Shown here: positions 18,022-25,926 of the stretch, in pieces
Position numbering within the stretch: the stretch's first letter is position 1
Layout of the letters: every line of letters begins with the position of its first letter
NCBI GenBank assembly: GCA_039527025.1
Contig: BAAAJN010000004.1
Coordinates: 248,001 to 312,000 of the forward strand
Reading direction: 5' to 3'
Origin: Microlunatus lacustris
Lineage (GTDB): Bacteria > Actinomycetota > Actinomycetes > Propionibacteriales > Propionibacteriaceae
Length of the DNA stretch: 64,000 nt
Program-made: the position numbers and the translations under genes
Notes under the pieces: generated by a model
What the model saw: the letters and a program-made list of their open reading frames with translations, nothing else
Told to the model about the DNA's origin: nothing
Database searches by the model: none

Positions 18022-18087
18022 GCGGAAGTTCCGATCGGGGTCAGGGCGGACGGGCTCATGTCAGCAGGCAGCGGGACGGGCCGGACG

Positions 18088-18927
18088 TCAGGTCAGCGGA
18101 GCCGCAGGTCCGTCCGGCCGCTGGCGGCGGCTGCGGACGATCTGCTCCACCAGCTCCTCGACCTGGGCGTCGCTGACGCGCTGGACGCCGTCGGCCGTGG
18201 CCACCAGGACGACCGGGAAGATCCGGCGCGCCAGGTCAGGACCGCCGGTGGCGGAGTCGTCGTCGGCGGCGTCGTAGAGCGACTGGAGCAGGGCCAATGT
18301 CGCGGAGCCCGCGTCGAAGTCGGGCCGGTAGAGCTTCTTCAGCGCCCCGCGGGCGAAGACCGAGCCCGAGCCGACGGAGAAGAACGCGTGCTCCTCGTAC
18401 CGGCCGCCGGTGGCGTCGTAGGAGAAGATGCGGCCCGCGCCGGTGGCCACGTCGTAGCCGGCGAACAACGGCACCACGACCAGTCCCTGCAGGGCGAGCC
18501 CGAGGTTCTGACGGATCATCGTGGCCAGCCGGTTCGCCTTGCCCACCAGGGACAGCGGCGCGCCCTCGATCTTCTCGTAGTGCTCGAGCTCCACCTGGAA
18601 CAGCCCGACCATCTCGACGGCGATGCCGGCCGCACCAGCGATCCCGACCACCGAGAACTCGTCGGCGGGGAACACCTTCTCGATGTCGCGCTGGGCGATG
18701 ACGTTGCCCATGGTGGCGCGGCGGTCGCCGGCGACGACGACCCCGCCCGGGAAGGTGGCGGCGACGATGGTGGTGCCGTGGGGAGCCAGGTCGGCCACAC
18801 CCGCGGACACCGCACGGCTCCCGGGGAGGACGTTCGGGGCGACCTGGGCGGCGAAGTCGGCGAAGGACGACGTGCCCACGCTGAGGTACTCCGCCGGCAG
18901 GCCAGGGGTGCTGGGTCGGACGGTCAC
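18088..18927 (-). CDS. prcB: 20S proteasome beta subunit, catalytic
   Basis: This is the proteolytic subunit of the Pup-dependent proteasome. The 279-residue precursor has a 51-residue propeptide and then the N-terminal nucleophile Thr52 in HG/TTIVAATFPGG. Lys and Asp of the catalytic set lie in the following VVVAGDRRAT and related segments. Autocatalytic removal of the propeptide would expose Thr52. The GTG start overlaps the pup stop by 4 nt (GTGA), a feature expected when tag and protease are made together. Confidence 0.97.
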   Translation of the reverse strand: MTVRPSTPGLPAEYLSVGTSSFADFAAQVAPNVLPGSRAVSAGVADLAPHGTTIVAATFPGGVVVAGDRRATMGNVIAQRDIEKVFPADEFSVVGIAGAAGIAVEMVGLFQVELEHYEKIEGAPLSLVGKANRLATMIRQNLGLALQGLVVVPLFAGYDVATGAGRIFSYDATGGRYEEHAFFSVGSGSVFARGALKKLYRPDFDAGSATLALLQSLYDAADDDSATGGPDLARRIFPVVLVATADGVQRVSDAQVEELVEQIVRSRRQRPDGPAAPLT

Positions 18928-19124
18928 TGGCCACCCTTCTGGACGAACGAGCGCACGAACTCCTCGGCGTTCACCTCGAGCACCCCGTCGATCTCGTCGA
19001 GGAGGGAGTCGACCTCGGAGTCCAGCTCGGCCTTGTGGGTGGTGTCGGCGGGCGCCAGCTCCTCCTCGAGCTCGGTGTCCTCCGCGCGCCGCGTGCGGCG
19101 GGCGCTCTGCTCTGACTCAGCCAT
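18924..19124 (-). CDS. pup: Prokaryotic ubiquitin-like protein Pup
   Basis: Pup is a small, mostly disordered protein tag that marks proteins for the proteasome. The 66-residue protein is rich in Glu, Asp, Ala, Arg and Ser, with a predicted central coiled region (DSEVDSLLDEIDGVLEVNAE) that binds the Arc/Mpa coiled coil. It ends in Gly-Gly-Gln, so Dop must deamidate the terminal Gln to Glu before ligation. Dop is encoded directly upstream in the same direction. The stop overlaps prcB by 4 nt. Confidence 0.97.
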   Translation of the reverse strand: MAESEQSARRTRRAEDTELEEELAPADTTHKAELDSEVDSLLDEIDGVLEVNAEEFVRSFVQKGGQ

Positions 19125-19224
19125 CGGTGCTCCTCGGGTCGACTCGCCACGGCCGTGCGAGGCCCCAGAGCCCGCCGTGCGTCGAGTGCTGCCAGCCTAA
19201 CCACCCCCACGGACAGAACTGCCG

Positions 19225-19246
19225 CGCTCGCGCCACCGCGCGAGCG
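19225..19246. terminator. GC-rich hairpin between dop and pup
   Basis: A 9-bp perfect stem (CGCTCGCGC with GCGCGAGCG) and a CACC loop lie about 20 bp past the dop stop. There is no T-run, so it may be a weak terminator, an mRNA-processing or stabilising element before pup, or chance in GC-rich DNA. Confidence 0.4.
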
Positions 19247-19267
19247 TCGAGCGCGAAGGCAGGGGCG

Positions 19268-20860
19268 TCACCTACCCAGGGCGGCGAAGAGCTCGGTGAC
19301 GTCGGCGCAGTCCTCCAGCACCTGGCCGATCTGGGCTCGGGTACCACGCAGCGGGTCCAGCAGCGGCACGCGCTGCAGCGCCGGCCGGCCCGGCACGTCG
19401 AAGATCACCGAGTCCCAGGAGGCGGCCACGACGGAGGCGCCGAAGAGCTCCATCACCCGCCCGCGGAACCAGGCGCGGGTGTCCTCCGGCGGGGTGGTCC
19501 GGGCGGCCTCGACCTCGTCGTCGGCGACCAGCCGACGCATCTTGCCCTTGGCCACCAGCGCGGCGTAGAGGCTGCGGGCGGGGTCGACGTCGGCGTACTG
19601 CAGATCGATCAGCGCCAGTTTCGGGGCGTCCCAGCCCAGCCCGTCGCGGGCCCGGTAGGACTCCATCAGGGCCAGCTTGGCCACCCAGTCCAGCTGGTCG
19701 GCCAGCACGAACGGGTCGCCGCGGAGCGCGTCCAGCACCTCCTGCCACCGTGTGAAGAGGTCCTTCGCCTCGGTCACCGCAACCTCGGAGAGCTGCCCGG
19801 CCACCCGCTCGAGGTGCCGACGGCAGGCCTCGAGGTAGGCCTCCTGCAGGTCGACCGCGGAGAACCGGCGCCCGTCGGCCAGGGTGAGCGGGGCGGCGCA
19901 GCCGACGTCGTGGCTGACCGCGCGCATGGCCGCCACCGGTGCCTCGAGCCGCAGGTCGGCGCCCAGCTCCCCGGCCTCGACCACCCGGAGCACCCAGGAG
20001 GCGGTGCCGACCTTGAGGTAGGTGGAGATCTCCGACAGGTTCGCGTCGCCGGTGATCACGTGCAGCCGGCGGTGCCGGGTGGCGTCGGCGTGCGGCTCGT
20101 CGCGGGTGTTGATGATCGGCCGGTTGAGGGTGGTCTCCAGACCCACCTCGGCCTCGAAGAAGTCGGCGCGCTGGCTGAGCTGGAACCCCGGCTGCTGACT
20201 GGCCTGGCCGAGGCCGACCCGGCCCGCGCCGGTCACCACGGGTCGGGAGACGAGGAAGGCGGTGAACTGGGTGACCACCCGGTCGAACGGGGTGGCGCGG
20301 TCCAGCAGGTAGTTCTCGTGGGTGCCGTAGGAGGCGCCCTTGCCGTCGGTGTTGTTCTTGTACAGCCGCACCGAGCGGCCCAGCGACTGGCTGGCCCGGC
20401 GCGCGGAGATGGCGGCCACCACGTCCCCGGCCTTGTCCCAGCGCACCACGTCCAGGGCGCTGGTCACCTCCGGGCCCGAGTACTCGGGGTGGGCGTGGTC
20501 GACGTAGAACCGGGCCCCGTTGGTCAGGATCATGTTCGCCATGCCCAGGTCGGAGTCGGTGAGCTGATCGGGGTGCGCGGTGGAGCGTGCGATCTCGTAC
20601 CCGCGGACGTCGCGCAGCGGGGTCTCGGTCTCGTAGTCCCAGCCGGCCGGCTGACCCGGCGCGAGCTGGCCGTAGGCCTTGACCACGTGGTTGGACAGCT
20701 GCATCGGGTGCAGGTCGTCCTCGGCGGCGAGCCGGTGCGGGCCGGGCAGGGCGCTGATCCCGTACTCGGTCTCCAGGCCCATCACGCGGGTGGGGCGCGG
20801 CACCTCCGACGGGTCGGGCGCGCTCCTCGTGCTCTCCCCGCGGCGGGACGCCTCAGCCAT
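19268..20860 (-). CDS. dop: Deamidase/depupylase of Pup (Dop)
   Basis: Dop converts the terminal Gln of Pup to Glu and also removes Pup from tagged proteins, using a glutamine-synthetase/carboxylate-amine-ligase fold. The 530-residue protein has the Dop-type start VMGLETEYGI (PafA instead has a GLENEYG-type motif). It also has NNTDGKGASYGTHENYLL, LHVITGDANLSEISTYLKVG, and SYRARDGLGWDAPKL. I chose the ATG at 20860, which excludes antisense sequence of the divergent DUF3054 gene; Met15 just before GLETEYG is an alternative start. It lies 143 bp upstream of pup and 22 bp from the divergent gene. Confidence 0.96.
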   Translation of the reverse strand: MAEASRRGESTRSAPDPSEVPRPTRVMGLETEYGISALPGPHRLAAEDDLHPMQLSNHVVKAYGQLAPGQPAGWDYETETPLRDVRGYEIARSTAHPDQLTDSDLGMANMILTNGARFYVDHAHPEYSGPEVTSALDVVRWDKAGDVVAAISARRASQSLGRSVRLYKNNTDGKGASYGTHENYLLDRATPFDRVVTQFTAFLVSRPVVTGAGRVGLGQASQQPGFQLSQRADFFEAEVGLETTLNRPIINTRDEPHADATRHRRLHVITGDANLSEISTYLKVGTASWVLRVVEAGELGADLRLEAPVAAMRAVSHDVGCAAPLTLADGRRFSAVDLQEAYLEACRRHLERVAGQLSEVAVTEAKDLFTRWQEVLDALRGDPFVLADQLDWVAKLALMESYRARDGLGWDAPKLALIDLQYADVDPARSLYAALVAKGKMRRLVADDEVEAARTTPPEDTRAWFRGRVMELFGASVVAASWDSVIFDVPGRPALQRVPLLDPLRGTRAQIGQVLEDCADVTELFAALGR

Positions 20861-20882
20861 GCCTCCAGCGTAGTGTGGCCGC

Positions 20883-21281
20883 GTGAGACTCTGGCCCGCG
20901 CTGGCTGCCGACGTCATCTGCATCGTCGTCTTCGCCGTGGTCGGCCGCCGCAACCACGCCGAGGGGACGGATCTGGCCGGCGTGCTGCAGACGGCGTGGC
21001 CGTTCCTCGCCGGCTACCTGGTGGGTCTGGTGGTCAGCCGGGCCTGGCGCCAGCCGCTGGCGCGGTCGTCGGCGGTCGTGCTGTGGGCGTCCACCGTCGC
21101 CCTCGGCATGCTGCTGAGGGCGGTCACGGGGGCGGGCACCGCCTGGTCGTTCGTGGTCGTCGCCACCCTCGTGCTCGGCATCCTGCTGCTGGGGTGGCGG
21201 GCGCTGCACGCCCTGGTCCGGCGGTCACGGGCTGGCTCGGGCCCTGGCGCGCGGACGGAAGTCACGACCGGCTCGCGGTGA
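20883..21281 (+). CDS. DUF3054 family small membrane protein
   Basis: This 132-residue protein has four predicted membrane segments (around 7-20, 38-52, 64-82 and 88-105) and the family-typical VFAVVGRRNHAEG after the first. A short basic/polar tail follows. Function of the family is unknown. It is the only plus-strand gene within the proteasome locus: it diverges from dop with 22 bp between starts, and its 3' end overlaps the 3' end of the LTA-synthase-like gene by 20 bp. The GTG at 20883 begins the hydrophobic sequence directly. Confidence 0.85.
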   Translation: MRLWPALAADVICIVVFAVVGRRNHAEGTDLAGVLQTAWPFLAGYLVGLVVSRAWRQPLARSSAVVLWASTVALGMLLRAVTGAGTAWSFVVVATLVLGILLLGWRALHALVRRSRAGSGPGARTEVTTGSR

Positions 21282-23169
21282 GCTCGCGCACCCCCGCCCG
21301 CCAGCGGAGCAGGTCGTCCCGCAGCTCGGTGGTCTCCGCCCGGGTCGCGAGGGACAGCAGGTTGTGCTGCTCACCCGGGTCCTCCGCCAGGTCGAACAGC
21401 TCGTCGGCCTTGCGGCCGAAGTGGAAGATGTACTTCTGGGTTCCGCGGATCGACGCCAGGCAGTGGTCGCTCACGTAGCAGGCGATCCGGACGGGGTCCT
21501 CGCCGTCGGCGTCCAGCGACGAGGACGGGTAGGGACGTCCGTGCACGGCGTACCCGAGGCGGTCGGCGACCGTCGGGAGCACCGCGGTGTTGGAGACCGG
21601 CCGCTCGACCGCCCGCCGCCGCAGGTCGGCCGGGTCGTGCACCAGCAGGGGGATCTTCACCCCCTCCTCGTACACGGTGTTGTCGTGCTGGCGCAGCCCG
21701 TGCTCGCCGAACCCCTCCCCGTGGTCGGCCATCACCACGAAGACCGTGTCGTCGTAGAGCCCGAGCTCGCGGTACTGGTCGAACAGGCGCTCGACGAAGC
21801 GGTCCTGGTACCGCAGCGTGTTCAGGTAGTCGTTCAGCTCCGGGTCCTCGGAGAGCTCCTCGGCCTCGATGGAGGAGGGGACGCGGTAGTCGTGGTGGGC
21901 CGTCACCGTGAGGTACCCGGTCAAGAACGGCTGCTCGCCGTGCTCCGCCAGCCATTCGCGGCTGGGGCCCAGCATGATGTCGTCCTCGTAGCCGAAGTAG
22001 TTGGCGCGCTCGTGGTCCTCGGTCGGCATCTCGTCGACGGGCCGGAAGTCGTCGTAGCCCAGCTGCTCGACCAGCCCGCGCCGGTCGTCGTAGTGCTCGG
22101 TGGCGGACTGGAAGAAGGCACTGCGGTAGCCGTGCTGCCCGAGCAGCTCGGGCAGGCACGGCGCGTTGAGCCCGTTCGGCCGCGACTCGGTGACGAGCAT
22201 GTCCAGCGGCGGAGCCACGCCGCAGTGCGCCGAGGCGAGCGCCTTGGACGTGTGGGGCACGACGGTGTAGGCGTTCTCGGCCACCAGGCTGGTCCTCGCC
22301 AGCTCGCTCAGGAAGGGCGTCGAGCCCAGCTCCGGCTGCTCCAGGGTGGTCGAGATCCCCCTGGTCGACTCGAGGAAGACCAGCACCACGTTGCGCTGCT
22401 CGGTCCGGGGCGTCTCGACCAGGCGGGCGTCGGGGAGCTCGTCACCGGGGTTGGCGAGGACCGCGCCGGCGGGCGCGGCGAAGCGCCGGGTCTCCAGCGG
22501 ACCGAGCACGGCCTGCAGCAGCGGGTCCCGGGCGAAGGCGCTCGCGGTGCTGGCCGGCAGCGAGGCCATCAGCACCAGGACCGAGGCCAGGACGGTGGTG
22601 ACCGCGGCCGGCCGGCGGGTCCGGACAGGCAGACCCGCACGAGCACCGGTCAGCGCCACCCAGGCGCGCTCGACCAGGAACGGTCCGGCCGCCAGGTAGA
22701 GCGCCACCAGCACCAGCAGGCGTTGGTCGGAGCTGGTCACCCCGGACTCCAGCAGCCCGCCGATCTCGCCCCGACTGGCCCAGGCCGGGCCGAGCACCGC
22801 CAGGTCCAGCAACGACCCGGTCTTGGCGTGGTAGAGGTGGGCGAGGGTGGCCCAGAGCCCGACCGCCACCGCGGACAGGTGCGCGAGGGCCAGGCCGGCG
22901 CGCCGGACGGCCGGTCGACGGGGTGGGGCGAGGACGCCGGCCCAGAACAGGCCGAAGGCCAGCGCGACGAGGGCGTCGGAGGCCAGCTGGGCCGTCCCCT
23001 CGGCAAGGGTCGGGACCTGCAGCTGGGAGCGGATCCGCACGGTCTTGAGCAGCACCAGGTAGCCGGCCAGCGGCACCAGCAGGCTGAGCAGGTGCACCCG
23101 CCCCGTCGGTTCCAGTCCCCGTGGTCCCGCCGCCCGGCCCGCGGTGAACGGGCGGTGGACGGGAGGCAT
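21262..23169 (-). CDS. LTA synthase-like membrane sulfatase/phosphotransferase
   Basis: This 635-residue protein joins an N-terminal membrane part (about five helices, roughly residues 25-210) to an extracellular alkaline-phosphatase/sulfatase-fold domain (about 258-620). The domain contains metal and catalytic landmarks of the lipoteichoic acid synthase class: Glu267 in VFLES, the candidate nucleophile Thr307 in VVPHTSKAL, and VMADHGEGFGEHG. It may transfer glycerol-phosphate or phosphoethanolamine groups in the envelope, or act as a sulfatase; specificity is unknown. It sits between arc and dop, which is not the usual content of that interval. Its 3' end overlaps the convergent DUF3054 gene. 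Confidence 0.85.
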   Translation of the reverse strand: MPPVHRPFTAGRAAGPRGLEPTGRVHLLSLLVPLAGYLVLLKTVRIRSQLQVPTLAEGTAQLASDALVALAFGLFWAGVLAPPRRPAVRRAGLALAHLSAVAVGLWATLAHLYHAKTGSLLDLAVLGPAWASRGEIGGLLESGVTSSDQRLLVLVALYLAAGPFLVERAWVALTGARAGLPVRTRRPAAVTTVLASVLVLMASLPASTASAFARDPLLQAVLGPLETRRFAAPAGAVLANPGDELPDARLVETPRTEQRNVVLVFLESTRGISTTLEQPELGSTPFLSELARTSLVAENAYTVVPHTSKALASAHCGVAPPLDMLVTESRPNGLNAPCLPELLGQHGYRSAFFQSATEHYDDRRGLVEQLGYDDFRPVDEMPTEDHERANYFGYEDDIMLGPSREWLAEHGEQPFLTGYLTVTAHHDYRVPSSIEAEELSEDPELNDYLNTLRYQDRFVERLFDQYRELGLYDDTVFVVMADHGEGFGEHGLRQHDNTVYEEGVKIPLLVHDPADLRRRAVERPVSNTAVLPTVADRLGYAVHGRPYPSSSLDADGEDPVRIACYVSDHCLASIRGTQKYIFHFGRKADELFDLAEDPGEQHNLLSLATRAETTELRDDLLRWRAGVRELTASRS

Positions 23170-23245
23170 CGGCTGAACCTAGCAGGAAGGTTCAACCGAG
23201 GCGGCCGAACGGCCCGCTGGAAGGCGGGCCGTCCGGGCGGCGCGG

Positions 23246-24991
23246 CTACAGGTACTGGCCGGTGTTGCTGACCGTGTCGATCGAGCGGCCCGGCGTCGTC
23301 CCCTTGTTGGAGGAGATGAGGGTGCGGATGAAGACGATCCGCTCCCCCTTCTTGCCCGAGATCTTCGCCCAGTCGTCGGGGTTGGTGGTGTTGGGCAGGT
23401 CCTCGTTCTCGGCGAACTCGTCCAGGCAGGCCTGCAGCAGGTGGCCGATCCTCAAGCCCCGGACCCCGGCGTCCAGGAGGTCCTTGATCGCCATCTTCTT
23501 GGCCCGGTCCACGATGTTCTGGATCATCGCGCCGGAGTTGAAGTCCTTGAAGTACAGGACCTCCTTGTCCCCGCCGGCGTAGGTCACCTCAAGGAACTGG
23601 TTCTCCTCCGACTCCTCGTACATCCGCTGCACCGTGCGGTCGATCATGCCGGCCACCGTCGCCGCCCGGTCCCCGCCGAACTCGGCGAGGTCCTCGGCGT
23701 GCAGCGGCAGCGTCGGGGTGAGGTACTTGCTGAAGATCTCCCGCGCCGCCTCGACGTCGGGCCGCTCGATCTTGATCTTGACGTCCAGCCGGCCCGGCCG
23801 CAGGATCGCCGGGTCGATCATGTCCTCCCGGTTGGACGCACCGATGATGATCACGTTGTCCAGGCCCTCGACGCCGTCGATCTCGCTGAGCAGCTGCGGC
23901 ACGATCGTGTTCTCCACGTCGGAGGAGACGCCGGTCCCGCGGGTGCGGAACAGCGAGTCCATCTCGTCGAAGAAGACGATCACCGGCATCCCGTCGGAGG
24001 CCTTGTCGCGGGCGCGCTGGAACACCAGCCGGATGTGCCGCTCGGTCTCACCGACGTACTTGTTGAGCAGCTCGGGGCCCTTGATGTTGAGGAAGAAGCT
24101 GCGCCCCTCCTGGCCGGTGCGCTCGGTGACCTTCTTGGCCAGCGAGTTGGCGACCGCCTTGGCGATCAAGGTCTTGCCGCAACCGGGCGGTCCGTAGAGC
24201 AGGATGCCCTTCGGGGCCTTGAGCTCGTGCTCGGCGAACAGCTCCTTGTGCAGGTACGGCAGCTCGACGGCGTCGCGGATCGCCTCGATCTGGCCGCCCA
24301 GGCCGCCGATCACCGAGTAGTCGATGTCGGGAACCTCCTCCAGCACCAGCTCCTCGACGTCCAGCTTCGGGACCCGCTCGTAGGCGAAGTGGACGCGGCG
24401 GTCGATCAGCAGCGAGTCGCCGGCGCGGAGCTTCTCGTCGCGGAGCCGCTGGGCCAGCCGGACCACGCTCTCCTCGTCGCCGTGGCCGACGACCAGTGCC
24501 CGGTCGCCGCCGTCCATCACCTCCTTGAGCAGCACGACCTCGCCGACCTCGTCGAAGTCCAGCGCCGCCACCACGTTCATGGCCTCGTTGATCATCACCT
24601 CGCGGCCGGGGGTCACCGTGTCCAGGTCGACCTCGGGGCTGACGCTGACCCGCATCTTGCGGCCGGAGGTGTAGATGTCGGCGGTGTTCTCGCCGGTGTC
24701 GGCCAGGAAGATGCCGAAGCTGGCCGGGGGCTGGGCCAGCCGGTCCACCTCGGTCTTCAGCGTCACGATCTGGTCGCGCGCCTCCCGCAACGTGGACGCC
24801 AGCCGTTCGTTGTTGGCGGCGGTGGTGCGGGAGTCCTGCCGCGCGTCGGCCAGCCGGCGTTCCAGCACGGCGATGTCGTGAGGGTGGGACGCGAGCCGCT
24901 CACGCAGCCGGGTGAGCTCCTCGCTGAGCGCGGTGATCTGGGCGATGAGCGCTCCGCGCTCCTCAGGACGATCATGGACGGATCCGGTCAT
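23246..24991 (-). CDS. arc: Proteasome-associated AAA ATPase ARC/Mpa
   Basis: This hexameric unfoldase binds Pup and feeds pupylated proteins into the 20S core. The 581-residue protein has an N-terminal coiled coil (about 10-85) that binds Pup, an interdomain OB-fold region (about 90-200), an AAA domain with Walker A YGPPGCGKT (266-274), Walker B VIVFFDEMDSLF and an arginine-finger/sensor region SNREDMIDPAILRPGR, and a C-terminal QYL that fits the proteasome-docking tail. The ATG follows a strong AGGAGGTG. It is 32 bp downstream of trmI. Confidence 0.97.
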   Translation of the reverse strand: MTGSVHDRPEERGALIAQITALSEELTRLRERLASHPHDIAVLERRLADARQDSRTTAANNERLASTLREARDQIVTLKTEVDRLAQPPASFGIFLADTGENTADIYTSGRKMRVSVSPEVDLDTVTPGREVMINEAMNVVAALDFDEVGEVVLLKEVMDGGDRALVVGHGDEESVVRLAQRLRDEKLRAGDSLLIDRRVHFAYERVPKLDVEELVLEEVPDIDYSVIGGLGGQIEAIRDAVELPYLHKELFAEHELKAPKGILLYGPPGCGKTLIAKAVANSLAKKVTERTGQEGRSFFLNIKGPELLNKYVGETERHIRLVFQRARDKASDGMPVIVFFDEMDSLFRTRGTGVSSDVENTIVPQLLSEIDGVEGLDNVIIIGASNREDMIDPAILRPGRLDVKIKIERPDVEAAREIFSKYLTPTLPLHAEDLAEFGGDRAATVAGMIDRTVQRMYEESEENQFLEVTYAGGDKEVLYFKDFNSGAMIQNIVDRAKKMAIKDLLDAGVRGLRIGHLLQACLDEFAENEDLPNTTNPDDWAKISGKKGERIVFIRTLISSNKGTTPGRSIDTVSNTGQYL

Positions 24992-25023
24992 GACGCACCT
25001 CCTGGCCCGACCCTACCCGCGGC

Positions 25024-25926
25024 TCAGCGGGGTCCGGTGTAATCCTCGCCGTACGCGCCGGGGGCCGGACGGCGCTTGCGGGGCGGGGCGCTCACCCCGG
25101 GCGCGAGCCGCCGCGCGGTGACCAGGAAACCGGTGTGACCGACCATGTCGTGCCGTGGTCGGACGGCCAGACCCTCGGCGTGCCAGGCCCGGTTCAGCGT
25201 CTCCCCGGCCTCAGGCTCGGTCCAGCCGCCCTGCACCCGCAGCGTCTCCACCGTCCGGGCCAGCTGGGTGGTGGTGGCCACGTAGGCGCAGAGCACGCCG
25301 CCGGGCACCAGCACCGCGGACAGCGCCTCGACGCACTCCCAGGGAGCCAGCATGTCCAGCACGACGCGGTCGACCGGCTCCTCGCCCAGGTTCTCCACCA
25401 GGTCACCCACCTGGAGGTCCCACGACGGGTGGGGGCCGCCGAAGAAGTTGTCGACGTTGAGGCGCGCCTGGGCGGCGAAGTCCTCGCGGCGCTCGTAGGA
25501 GCGGACCCGCCCGGTCGGGCCGACGGCGCGCAGCAGCGTGCAAGTCAGCGCGCCCGAGCCGGCCCCGGCCTCCACGACCCGGGCCCCGGGGAAGATGTCG
25601 GCCGTCATGGCGATCTGGGCAGCGTCCTTGGGGTAGATCACCTGGGCGCCGCGCGGCATCGTCACCGTGTACTCGTTGAGCAGGGGCCGCAGGGCCAGGT
25701 AGGCGGTGCCGCCGACCGAGCTGACGACGGTGCCCTCCGGCTGCCCGATCAGCTCGTCGTGCTCGACCGCTCCCTTGGTGGTGTGGAAGCGGCCCCCGTC
25801 GGCGAGCAGGACCGAGTGCCGTCGGTTCTTGTTGTCGGTCAGGGTGACGCGCTCCCCCGCCCGCAGCGGTCCGAGCCGCACCCCGGACAGCACGGCGGCA
25901 GCGACCTCCGGCGCCGGCTCAGCCAC
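25024..25926 (-). CDS. trmI: tRNA (adenine-58-N1)-methyltransferase TrmI
   Basis: This SAM-dependent enzyme makes m1A58 in the T-loop of tRNAs. The 300-residue protein has an N-terminal beta-rich domain (LRAGERVTLTDNKNRRH), the conserved PRGAQVIYPKDAAQIAM, the SAM motif VVEAGAGSGALTCTLL and the motif IV-like DMLAPWECV. I set the start at the GTG at 25926, because the sequence upstream in the same frame is antisense to the solute-binding gene. It overlaps the stop of that gene by 8 nt. Placement of trmI just before arc is common in actinobacteria. Confidence 0.93.
   Translation of the reverse strand: MAEPAPEVAAAVLSGVRLGPLRAGERVTLTDNKNRRHSVLLADGGRFHTTKGAVEHDELIGQPEGTVVSSVGGTAYLALRPLLNEYTVTMPRGAQVIYPKDAAQIAMTADIFPGARVVEAGAGSGALTCTLLRAVGPTGRVRSYERREDFAAQARLNVDNFFGGPHPSWDLQVGDLVENLGEEPVDRVVLDMLAPWECVEALSAVLVPGGVLCAYVATTTQLARTVETLRVQGGWTEPEAGETLNRAWHAEGLAVRPRHDMVGHTGFLVTARRLAPGVSAPPRKRRPAPGAYGEDYTGPR

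Noticed and set aside
19268..20860. Assignment as PafA, the Pup ligase
   Set aside because: The N-terminal motif is GLETEYG as in Dop rather than the GLENEYG-type motif of PafA, and the position before pup is that of dop.
18623..21478. A 951-codon plus-strand open frame over dop and pup
   Set aside because: It is the antisense shadow of minus-strand genes with clear family motifs; its translation is Arg/Gly/His/Gln-rich with no domain.
23441..25042. A 533-codon plus-strand open frame opposite arc
   Set aside because: It is the complement of the ARC AAA ATPase; its composition is typical of antisense frames in GC-rich DNA.
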